From assembly GCF_037975245.1 (NCBI RefSeq), contig NC_092565.1, positions 8,840,999-8,904,998 on the forward strand: a stretch of 64,000 nucleotides of DNA. The letters run 5' to 3'. A program made the translations under genes and the position numbers. The notes under the pieces are model-generated. The model was given only the letters and a program-made list of their open reading frames with translations, had not been told where the DNA came from and did no database searches. The DNA comes from Apostichopus japonicus. Taxonomy: Eukaryota > Echinodermata > Holothuroidea > Aspidochirotida > Stichopodidae. Below are positions 12,201 through 23,339 of this stretch, piece after piece; position 1 is the first letter of the stretch; every line of letters starts with the position of its first letter.

Positions 12201-15200
12201 AGTTGTATACAGTCAAAATGAATGTTAAGAGTATATATATTATGTGGACTAATTCAACTAAAATTGGAAGCTGAAGAGATTTACACTGCCTTGAGAAGCA
12301 TTGCATACTGTATGAGAAAAAAACTGTACATCTGTAGGTAGGTATGTGCGTAGTATACATTTGTATGTATGTACAGTACATGCATGCGTGTAGTACATAC
12401 ATAAAATGCATATGTCTTAGGGCACCAGTGAAGCCTCCCCAAAAACTTAGTCAGATGACGAAAAGAGAGATCCAAAAATCAGTGGTTTTGGGTGTAAGAG
12501 GGCAGTGAACCTAGAGAGCATTCAAGTTCGAATTTCTTTTTGGAGGGGGGGGTTTGGGGGGGCACAAAGGTTGGTTGATGTGCATCCTGGGAAGGGGTCT
12601 AAGGGATGGTGGTGGATTTATGGGGACAAAATCCCTTTGAGAAATTTGATTGATCAGAGGGTTTATTTCAATCATTTCAACCATATTTACAAAGTGAAAG
12701 TTTAAAATTAAATGTTAGAAGTGAACAACACTCTGCATGCATGTGTTATAAATTTGAGCCATTTGGAAGAATAGTCTGAAAGTTTGCACATTTGCAAGAT
12801 GGTACCACATATATATACACACACAATCAACATCACAGAGATTCCTTATACCTATTGGCAAGGAATCAATAACTAAAAAAAGTAAAAATTAATTGCTTAT
12901 GTGGCATTCCACAAACTTGTAATCCTATTAATGTAAAGAAAATATATACTACAGACTGTGTTATTTAATTGAAAGGACATATATATATTGTGAGTGAATG
13001 ACTGATTAGCTTTCTTAGCTATATGAAAGCATGTAGCAGGAAGTCTTCTTCTAGTCAATTACCAATCATGTTTTCATCGATACTCATGTTTTTTTTCCCC
13101 CTAGCATTGATTGTTGGATGTTGACAGGACACACTGCCTTTCTATCTTTTGTATCTTAATTTTGTGTTCATGAAAGATTTGCTCAAAATTAAACCTCAGA
13201 TGTGACCATTTCCATAGGACACTTTTATCTAGTTTGAAAGCTATTTGGCCAATCACATCCACCAATTCTAGTCACTCAAGCCAACCAAGCTTTGTTATTG
13301 ACAGAAAACTGATTGACAAGGTGTGCTAAATTGGCCTATGAAAAAGAACCAGCTTCTTGTGGAGCAGAGCAAAGTTCTGCCAGAAAATACCAATATCTAA
13401 TCTGTAAGTTTGGGATAACATATTCACTTTGACAGATCATTTGTAATCAATAATCTTATAGTCAAAATATCTGACACAACAATTTGACATTTTCATCTAA
13501 AGAAGTCTGCAATACTCTATTGAAAGTATTGATCTGTGAAAGGTAACAGAGATTCTGCTGAAACTGCTGTAGGTATCAAGACAAGGAAAATTGGTTTCCT
13601 GCTTCAGTCAACGAAGTTTGTCAGCGACAAAGCCTCAAAAGTCAAAGGACTGACGAAACGGTTCACGATCGGTTGGGAGTTTGAGCCAGAATTATTCGTA
13701 ATGTAACATCTTGCGGTACTCAAACATGTATGATACTGATGCAAGTATGCATGGCAAAAATAATCATAATAATAATGTGCCAACTTCTTTGGCAAGCAAT
13801 TCACTACGTAAATTTGCCAAAAATAGTTTTTAGGAAGTATGCCCCTTCAAACTATTAAAGTCTGAATACTGTATATATGCCAAAATGTCAAATTATGGCT
13901 AGTTTAAAAAAAAAACTATAAATATTCATCAACATTTTATGTACCATAAGTTGGTTAATACGATTCTTGGTTGAATGATACTGCATTGCTTGCCTTCTGT
14001 AAATGCGCTCACACCATGTGTTGTTTCAGTGTGTTTTATGTACCGTGCGTCACGTAAAGTTGTAGTGCTACTGTGCATGTATGTGTGAGTGTGCTTGCGT
14101 ACGTGAGTGTGTGTTTTAAATTTGCTGTTTTCATTGGTTCTGTCTTTGTCATATATTTGAGTTCCGTCGATACAAAGAATGTGTACAAGCAAGAAGTGTT
14201 TCCCGGTGTAAAGCCAAAGATTTTATGTTAGCTGTGTATTTGTTCATTATCATGTTGCATTATTATTGATTGCATATATGATTATTTATTCTGCATGATT
14301 TGAATTTATTTATAAAATTTACTTATTCATTCATTGATTTCCTGGTTGTTTAATTATAAACTTACATTTTGTTTTATTTTGTTTAGTTACCAGATTATGG
14401 CAGATCACAGCAGAATATACGCATCGACTCTTTAAACAGCTGCGTCGAATATGCTTTGGAATACTGAATTTGAGAAATCTTCATAGATTTACACGGTCTA
14501 CAGTACTACAGTGTACTGTATATACCATTCCTTTGCACTAAGGGATATTTTGTTTAATTTGACTTTTTTCCCCCATAACTTTAATGAGTTTCATTTTTTG
14601 ATTACATTTTTAAATCCTCCAATGTCTTTTGGTTAGAGAAATTCCTCCGGCAATATATATATCTATATATATATCATTTAAAGGTTCTGAATAATTAATT
14701 TTCAGGATTACCGCAGACCGTAAACTAGTCCCTTGAAAATAACAACAATATTTTTCTTACCCTTTTATAACATTCCCTGGAGCAGAAAAATGGCACAGGG
14801 ATGAGAGAAATTCAAAATTTTCAAGTCAAAAATTAATATTGAAGGTTCTTGCTATCACTTGATGTATATATACTGTATATCCTAAAGATGATTGGTATAG
14901 ATCATTCTTTATGTTGTTATCAAAGCGACAGAAGTCCTAAGGGATGTCTGCTCTTTTTTGTTGTTGCTAATAAACCAATGCAAAATACCAAACGAATATA
15001 AATGATAAAGTTAATGGTACATCAAAAGATGCCAAGTTTGGAAATTTTGTTGAAAATTATGGAAATGCAAAAGTCAAGTAATTTGCTGCCAGGATAAAAT
15101 AAATGGAGAAGATGGAAAGAAAAAAAGTTCACACAGGGGACAAGTCATATTTTCTTTAATTTAAAAATGTTGCCATTAGAAAGAAAACCTTCTAGCTTTC

Positions 15201-18200
15201 TATCCGATCTTCCAAAAGAAAAAACTACTTTATATATAGCCAACAATCATTTAAAATCTTTCTCTCTTTTGAGCTTCTTCAGGTACTGAAATTGCAATTG
15301 TTGTCCAAATGTTTTCCAATCATAATTACTCATAAATATTTCAAATCTTTTATTCATACTCTGTACTTCAAATAATTAAATCTGTTGTTACCCATGTCCA
15401 GCCTGGCAGAATGCCTCCACCATACAGTAGGATTTGAAATGCAAGGTCTATTTCAAATTGAAATGACAATAAATCAACCAGAAAAAAAAGTATGGCGAGT
15501 TCAAGCAAAACAAAACATATATGCAAGGAGATTTTGTCTAATTCTTTTTGAGCTTTTAAAGCCACAAAACAATACATCTTTGGAGTAACACAGGGAAGGG
15601 GAGGGGGAGGGAGGGGGGACATTTTCAAATACTCATAGTAAAGGACACCCTGATCGAAAGAAGGGAATGTTAATTATGCAAGGGTTTTTACAGTTCCCAT
15701 TTATCAATGTCTTCCACAAGGAGATTGTTTATGCAATAAACAACACACCCAGGAAAACCTTGACTTTCATGACTAACAAACCATTCATTTCATTTGTCTC
15801 ATTTAGCAGAGAGGGTCTAAACCCCAGATGGAAAGCTCAATACTATAAAATCAAGTGAGAAAAAGTAATTCCATGTCCCCATAGCCTTCCTTACGTGCAT
15901 AAATGGAAAGAGGTGGTCACTAGTAGAAGATTGTGCTAAACAGTTACCAAGTTCTCTAGACTCTCAAGACTGAGAGTGAAGTTTTTATGTGGAGACAGGT
16001 AAGTGAGTAGTGAATACGCCCCAAAACTCACTGGTTTGGGTATTTATGAATAACTATATTTATCTGTCTCCATTCTAAATATATGCATTCAAATCCACTG
16101 AGCCTATAAAGTTGGTAACATTTTAGAAGAGCATCCCCACGGAAATACCATCAGGGTCAATGCCCGTGGATGCAATTGTTCTTCTTTCAAAGTCTACCAT
16201 TCTCAAGGGTTAGCAACAATAATTGGAGGTAAAACGAGTGAAGTTAATAATTAAACCATGAAATCCATACCTGAGCTTTTGAACAACTTTTATCCTTCCG
16301 TCCATTTGAGAATTATTTCCTGAACCAATATTGATTACTTGGACAAGATATACCTGTCTTAACCTTGTGAAAGATGTACACATATGATAATATCCTGCCA
16401 TATTCTGGCAGTAATTTAGAGTGGTTAAATGAAAGCAAATTACATACATAAGGACAGGTTATATGTTACTAAGTTAATACTAAAATTCTAATGGATATAA
16501 ATCACACTTCAAAATACAGATGTAGGCCTTGAGAATGGTAGATTTGGAAAGGACAGGAAGTGGACATTGACCCTGAAGTAGGTCAGAGGTGTGGGTGGGG
16601 GGGGGGGCATAGTGCTAAAATGTTACCAACCTTTGTAGACTATGTGCATCTGTAGAGTGGGTACATATAAAGAGACATGTAAGAGAGGAGTAAATTAAAT
16701 ATTAAGTTACAAAACCAGCACAAAATAATGAAAACAATGACATGTTTCCAACAGTATGCAGGAGTACAGTATCTACAGTAAATCCAGGGATAATCCAGGG
16801 ATAATCCAGCAGAGGTACAAATGACAGGAAAGGAGCAAAACATCACAAAATAATGACCTCAAACTTATCTGGGAGTCTTACAATATGAAACAGCTGAGAC
16901 TATAGACTTTATCTCACTCACTTTCCTACTAATCTGGGGTTAGTCTGTGAAGCATCGAAGTCAACAATGTTCGGCAGAACAGGAGAATGATAAATATTCC
17001 TTTTGAACATTTACACATCAATTTTGACCACTGAAATTATTTTACTTCTGCTATAGGTCTGTCAGGAACCATTAGAGTTTGTAATGAACCACTTTCCAAC
17101 AACTTGAGTTTGGTCATAAAATGAACTGTTTTTTTACATGATGCAAATTACTAAATTGTGCATATTCATGAAGTGTTGGATAGAGGCACCCAATTATCCA
17201 CATCCTCAGTAGAAAATGTTCTTCTTTGTGAAGGACATAGATGCCAAAGTAGTGTGTTCTTTTGCTCATGGAAGAGTATTTTCTATCAGATATATCCTAC
17301 AATTAAGCCTACTGTGATAGTACGGCACTGACAGATTCAGTGTTTAATCCTCAAACTCTATGTAAACTTGTTTGTGTACTGTACCTCATCCCTCACCCAG
17401 CTGTACTTAGAAGAGAATAGTAGTGGACAGAATCAGTTATATACTATAAATGAGATAATATGAAACCGAAACTTTGATAGTTACCTAGAACTATCATGTA
17501 TATATGTTAATATACTTTAGGCCACTCTAGACAGGTAACCCACAGGAAACAGGCTGATAGCTGCCATGGTTACCACAGTCCTTAGCTGGTCTACCAGTGC
17601 AACCTTTTACCTACTAACACCAATTCCCTCACAATGTAAATGTACAGACCTTATTAACTACCTTTGTCTATGGATGGTTTTAACACTAGGCTGTACAATA
17701 CAGCGTCTTGCCCTCCTATCTTTAGCATGGTTATTCAGATACATTACAGTGATATGTCACTCATCAATCATAAGTCAATTGCCTTGTCTCTTGTATAATA
17801 ACATGGATATGACCTAAAGCCTACTCTACACTGTGTACCGTATTAAATTGTATTACCTGTAAATGTATAGATATGTACATACAAGTATACACTTAACAAG
17901 ATGTTTTATCTCCAGTTTTGTTTGTTGAAGCACCATTTATTTTTATTTTTTATTATAGTGCTCAACTAACAGAAAGACAGGCCTGAAATCTACCATCATA
18001 TGATTTTAATGAGGGGTACCAATGCTGTAGTTTGTATTGAAATTTTATACTAGAAAATGTCAGTCTTGGTATACATTATGCATACTGTAAATCACCATCT
18101 GTGAGCTTACAAAAGATGTGGGTTAAAATATTAAAAATTAAAATATATATACTACATAAAAGATTTTTTTTAAAAAAGTTTTAAAGCCCTGTTACTATCA

Positions 18201-20290
18201 CATTCTTTGTGGTGGGGATTGGGAGGAAGGGGGGAAGAGTGAAGTTGTCCATCCCGAGGATGCTGATGTACGAGTAATTCAGGATTCCATTTGCTTTCTT
18301 GTTTCTTGTTGATCTCTTTTCAGTCAAACAAAGTATTTTTATATGTTTTATGGCAAAACCGATCTTTCACAAGTACAATGATAAAATTATAAGCCATTGA
18401 TTACAGTAGTGTCTTACAAACCAGTTACTATAATTACCATTATGCATCATTGCATGAACGCATTTTTATTCAAATCCATGGAACACGACAGTTTCTTTTA
18501 AAAGAAAATATTTCCTGTTTTCCATTCATAATAACACTATCAACAGTTATTACCTTGTCTTGTTTGTTTAATTAGTGTAGTCCAGTCCAGATGACCCACT
18601 CCTTTGCATTACAATGTGCACCACGCTATGAGGTAATAGTTCACCTACTAGCTTTGGTATTCCTATTTTACCCTGAGAAAGAAGAAATCACCATCAAGTA
18701 TTTTTGACTCAAACAGCAAGAGTTTAAAACGTTTGGCTATGGCCAGTAATTAAACCAAGAAGCAATGGTCCACTTACAGATCAGCAGTTGACCGTTTGAA
18801 ACAACAGTTAAATGATAAAGGTAGCCCAGCGACAACACAGTGGAAGACAGGAGGTACTGGGCATAGTGGAGTGGGGAGGCTTCCACCAACACAAATATAT
18901 TTTCCACGATACTTAAAGCAAAACAACCTCAATTAAGACTTTCATTCATATATAAATTCGGCTAGGTTATGACATCGGCTGTTAAATATTGTGCAGCATT
19001 ATATAGGCTGGTAAAAAGACACAAAAAAAAAGCCATCATTCTACAAGACCAAGGACACTGACAGTCTTCCAGTTTGAGAGACATACAACTAGACCGTACG
19101 ATGCAGTAAATCTTGTTACGACACAAGAGACTGCTTTAAATGTGCCTGGCAAAGCATCTAGTAAAACCCGAACGTTGACAGGATCGTTGTCGTGACAGGA
19201 GTCGCTGTTGAAACAGCACAGTGAGAGTGGTACAGCTGTTTGTAGTCAGGTAATTAAAGTGTTCTAATAAATGTAATGAATAAGTAATTAATTCAATCAA
19301 TTAGTAACACCATAAAGTTCAAACCTTTTAGCCCTTGATAAACGTGCATAATCGGGGCTTTTAACTTTTTAAGGGAATTGTTTTATGGGTGTCCCTCGGT
19401 CAACCAGGTCAACTGCCTTTTGGTTGTCCGTACGGGAAATTTGGTTGTCTGAAAAAATGTGGTGAAGTTACTAAAAATGACCAATTAGTAGGAATAATTT
19501 TCTACTATACATCTAAAAGTAATAAAGTAATACCTGCAGGGAGAAAATGTCCAAAATCATTAAGTTTTGAAATCTCCAACTTTTCTAAATCAAAATGATA
19601 GTAACTGTAACTACTGTATTCAAGTATACTATTTTGGATAACCTCTTGGTATGTAAGGATACATGTACTTATCACAGCAGGTGCTAATTCATTAGATTCA
19701 TATGTTAATGCTCACAAAGCCACGTACCGCCCACTTTCTATAGTTATTTCCCTCTAAATTTTACATACATACAGAGGTTCGTAAGTTATCTTCGACATCA
19801 GACATTCACAATTTTTAAGATAATAATTCTGGGGTGCCATTTTGAATTCATAAATAAATACAACTAAATCATTTAGATCTAGAATAGAATTTAGAAGTGT
19901 GTTCACCTTTACATAAATAGAAGTAAAACCAATAAGAACTAAACCACCACAGTTTGTTCCCTATTGGAAGCACAATGATAGCTGGTTCAAAGACCTTTTT
20001 ACCATCCTAATATTGTAATATTGTACACAAAGCACTGCCAACCCCAAACAACAGCTACCAAAGACCTCAATGCTTACTGTACTAGTACCAATGCTTAGCA
20101 ACTACCTAGTACCTATTTTCTTTTCTTTTCTTCACAAGAAGGAGACTACGACCAGGTTTTCTTGTCATAAGATCCGGGTAGCCTCATAACATTTTGCCAG
20201 AGCTCACAACAAATTTGCATGTTTAGTGCAGTAAACCATGACTGACTCTGATTCTTAACATGAGAAAATCTGAGCATATATATCCTCAGC
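9300..20290. other. Long intergenic stretch without a supported gene
   Basis: About 11 kb of A+T-rich DNA with only short open frames that lack splice signals and protein-like composition. Seen in it: CT-rich, poly-G and GGGAGG tracts near 12541, 15596 and 16590, TA-rich microsatellites near 14650, and fragments of the dispersed repeat also found at 7202-7450. Regulatory elements for the Tincar-like gene could lie here, but nothing in the sequence identifies them. Confidence 0.6.
15900..16700. repeat. Two adjacent diverged copies of the local dispersed repeat
   Basis: Near 15990 the words GGAGACAGGTAAGTGAGTAG and ACTGGTTTGGGTATTTATGA appear. Near 16587-16700 the G-run, GGCATAGTGCTAAAATGTTA and GACATGTAAGAGAGGAGTAA appear in the order seen around 7330-7420 and 10360-10390. 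I judge them to be copies of one old non-coding element; boundaries are uncertain. Confidence 0.35.
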
Positions 20291-20295
20291 TACTA

Positions 20296-20645
20296 TACCA
20301 CCTTCACTGGCTTCCAATTCCATAAAGAATCAACTACAAAATTCTTTTGCTAACTTGGAAGGCCCTTAATGGACAAACACCTCTATATTTGTGTGATCTC
20401 ATCTCCCCTTTCAAACCAACTCGTTGTTCTTCTCTTCACTCAGAACATGCTTATCTCCTTATTGAGCCTCGCTTTCAAATTCAACGGATACGGTGGTCGT
20501 GCATTTTCTAGAATTGGCCCTCATTTATGGAATTCCATGCCACATGAACTCAGACATTGCCACTCGCAGAACAGTTTCAAGAAACAGCTTAAAACCTTTC
20601 AAGGTGCTTTTGAAGTGTTCCACGATATCAGCTCTTTATATATAC
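20296..20645 (+). mobile_element. Non-LTR retrotransposon (LINE) fragment, 3' end of the reverse-transcriptase ORF, degenerate
   Basis: Translation from 20296 gives YHLHWLPIP, a stop, then RINYKILLLTWKALNGQTP, followed by LYLCDLISPFKPTR. A frame change near 20475 then leads to YGGRAFSRIGPHLWNSMPHE and a lysine-rich 'NSFKKQLKTF' end. The series 'LHWLPI..RI.YKILLLT.KAL', 'YL.DLI.P..P.R', 'GGRAFS..GP.LWN.LP', 'SFK..LKT' is the usual C-terminal tail of LINE polymerases (Jockey/CR1-like clades in invertebrates). An in-frame TAA at 20323 and the frame change show that it is dead. The sequence to about 20820 may be its 3' UTR. Confidence 0.85.
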
Positions 20646-20649
20646 TGAT

Positions 20650-21464
20650 TGATGTTGATGATGTCTAAAAGTGTTTTGTACAGTAATGGAGGATTCTTAT
20701 GGCTCTCTAGACAGTTGGATATGTAGCTTGAAAACCTGAGGACCAGCACAGTACTCCCAATGTGGGGCATACATGCCTATTGCTACATACCCAGCCAATA
20801 AAGGCTGTACTGCACTATAAGTCAAAAGAATACAATTGATCACTTTTCAAAACTCTACAAATAGCAACAAAAATGAAAGTACCTGTTCAACTTTACTTCC
20901 TGAATTATCAACATAAGAACCTAATTATACGAACTTGTAAAAATATCAGTTATGTGGACTCAATAAGTTAAAATTGACTGCACTTTCATTTCTGTTCATA
21001 TTCAAAATCTGAATTATAATGGTAATGAGTAGATGCATTTTGTTAATCAACTTATAAGGGATCCGTCCATCTCACATTTGACCCATGATGTCTGTGACAA
21101 CGAGGTTGTTACTACAAAAGCCAGTCTACTGTAATAACTAACTATATTGTCTATAAAACACTGAACTAGATCATAATGATTTACATTCAAAGTTAGTGGG
21201 ACTATTTCTATCAGTTTCAGTGTAAAAGAACAGACCTTTATTTCAACACACCTTAAAATAACAAGCAACTCTTACAGTACACCAACTAGTAGGTGTACAA
21301 CAAAACATGTCAGAACACATTACCAAACAAAACACAAAAAAATGTCTGGTTTCACAACCACAAATCCTAGAGCTTGTGATTGAACAAGAACAAACTTTTA
21401 TACTAAAGCAACACTTTTTACAATAAATTAGAACACAAATTGGTAAAATTTTACCTTAATAATG
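20650..21464. other. Non-coding, nothing recognised
   Basis: The first 170 bases may be the 3' untranslated tail of the LINE fragment, because they follow its ORF directly. The remainder is A+T-rich with no open frame that has splice support. Confidence 0.5.
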
Positions 21465-21815
21465 CAGGGGCGGATCCAGGGGGGGGCCCGGGGGGCCCGG
21501 GCCCCCCCTTTTTGAAAATCCTGATTTTTTTTTTTTTTTACCGCGTTCGAGGGAAAGTGCCCCATGCGTGATCAGTGGCGTAGCTACGGGGGGCCTGAAA
21601 TTGCAGACATGAGATCCATATTTTCAGGCTAGGTACATGCTGCTTAGAATACTCGGGAAGTGCCGTTTCCGGCCATCTGGGGGGGTTTGTAAAGCCAAAA
21701 ATTTTCTTGTACGCTCCGCGCCAACCGATGATGGCGCTCCGCTTAGATAGTCTTACATTCAGGCGCGGCTGGACCAGTCAGACCCCCCCCTGTCACAAAT
21801 CCTGCATCCGCCCCT
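21465..21815. mobile_element. Short non-autonomous DNA transposon with nested element (hAT-like inverted-repeat type)
   Basis: The 351-bp block begins CAGGGGCGGATCCAGG and ends with the inverse of CAGGGGCGGATGCAGG, so the terminal inverted repeats match at 15 of 16 bases. Inside, at 21573, a second terminus CAGTGGCGTAGCTACGGGG starts, which is the end motif of another short element. A convincing 8-bp target duplication is not visible. There is no coding capacity. CAG..CTG ends and short length suggest a hAT-type MITE, but the superfamily is inferred. Confidence 0.75.
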
Positions 21816-22104
21816 GATATGTCATTGAATATTCCACAAAACAACTTTTTATGTCCACGAAACTGTCGAAACATGATTTTCACTACTGGTAGAGATATAA
21901 AATATTGGGAATTCTGAATTTCCTGCAAACATGCGGCTGTGCCTGTTCAATACTCACTACTGTATCGCCTTAAAAAATGATGAGTGGAAATAGTTTCTCC
22001 AGGACCGTATCGTATCGTGGGTATCGAGTGCGTCTGATATACGAACGTACGTAGTACGTACGTACGTCTATGATGATATGCACTGTACTGTACTGAAAAA
22101 CATA

Positions 22105-22320
22105 GGTGAATTTCACTCCATGGGAGTGATCACTGAGCACATTCCGGTATAAGAGTGAATTTCCACTCCATTGGAGTAAATCTTAACTCCTAATAGAGTT
22201 ATATTCACTCATATTAGGAGTGAGGGTTAACTCCAATAGAGTTAAATTTTACTCTTAATTTGAAGTGCGCCGAGTGATCACTCCAATGGAATGAAATCCA
22301 CTCATTTGTTTTTAGAGTGT
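22105..22320. repeat. Fold-back element rich in inverted ACTCC/GGAGT words
   Basis: The segment consists of many short complementary words: CACTCCATGGGAGTGATCAC, CCACTCCATTGGAGTAA, AACTCCTAATAGAGTT, ATTCACTCATATTAGGAGTG, TTAACTCCAATAGAGTTAA and GATCACTCCAATGGAATG. It is bounded by GTGAATTTCACTCC and, at the right, GAAATCCACTCATTTG with TTTTTAGAGTGTT. The whole could fold into a branched or long hairpin. I read it as a MITE-like fold-back element; no protein is encoded. Confidence 0.65.
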
Positions 22321-22736
22321 TGCTAGATATATGAAGAAGAAATTTACATACCAATACATGTTATCGGTCATCGATTGGCACAAAAAGCCAGATTCTGATG
22401 ACAGCTGCCTCAAGAAACCCAATAAATGGCCTAATAAGCACCGAGCCATCAATGTGGACCATTACCGAAACATCGATGCGTGTTAGTCTCCACCCCCTTC
22501 CTCTAATGCTATTTAAGTCCACATGTGGGCATATCCTGCAAATCTACCGGTAGCCCACAGGGGTTTGAGTTGGGAGAAAGGCCTTGACAGCTTGAAACGA
22601 CAAATGATGCCAACTTCCCTCAAGTTAAAAGTCTGGCTGAGTTGGCAAGGCCAGTCAGCATGAAAGAGAAAAAAACTTTTTTTGCATTTCTGTCACCAAA
22701 GTTGCACATCTTTTTGGTTGCTATTTTGCCTCACAG

Positions 22737-22903
22737 GTGCCATCTCCTGCGATCTGGGGGGTGCTGAAATCTCAAATTTTCTCTGTACGCTCCGCGCCAA
22801 CCAAGGTGGCGCTCCGCTTAGATAGTAAACTCCGCCCCCCCCACAAGAAAGAACAGCCCCCCATGGCCCCCCCCCACTCAAAAAATCCTAGCTACGCCAC
22901 TGT
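22737..22903. mobile_element. Truncated short DNA transposon sharing a core with the 21465-21815 block
   Basis: The right end is the inverse of CAGTGGCGTAGCTAGGATTT at 22884-22903. The core TACGCTCCGCGCCAACC, then GGCGCTCCGCTTAGATAGT, occurs here and at 21709-21753. No matching CAGTGGCG terminus is found on the left, so the copy looks truncated there. Non-coding. Confidence 0.7.
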
Positions 22904-23189
22904 GCGTGTAATTTTTTGTAAAATAAATTTGCAAAAAGAGTACACCATCATTCTGATAAAGTGAAGGTGAGAGGGGCACTCTGACTGCATCAATAGTCTC
23001 CATCTGGAAGGGGGCATCCAAGATGAAATGGCCTGAAGTAGCCTGGTAAAAAGTAGTTTGCATCACCACCTACTCCCCAAAGACGTAAATCCCAGCTCAT
23101 TGCTCGAAATTGCAAATATATGCCCGGCAAACCATGAATACATGATTTATTGGAAATAAATTTTACTCCAAACTTTCACGAAAAGTAGC

Positions 23190-23337
23190 ACCAGATTGCA
23201 CCGAGGACCTCCATATTTTGTGAAATTTTCCCAAAGGGAAGGGGAGCACCCACTCCCCTTAGACCCCTCCCCCAGGACGACGATTAGGCATTTCCCATCT
23301 GGGCCCCCCCTTCGGCGAAATCCTGGATCCGCCACTG
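23190..23337 (-). mobile_element. Short DNA transposon fragment with CAGTGGCGGATCCAGG end
   Basis: Read on the minus strand the element starts at 23337 with CAGTGGCGGATCCAGGATTT and continues through a G/C-run segment. It yields the well-known spurious peptide 'ADPGFRRRGG' that such elements give in many invertebrate gene predictions. The far end is not clear. It is related in terminus to the two neighbouring elements. Confidence 0.7.
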
Positions 23338-23339
23338 TA

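Noticed and set aside
12505-12705. Plus-strand open frame with Gly/Trp-rich text
   Set aside because: Produced by G-rich low-complexity DNA; no splice support.
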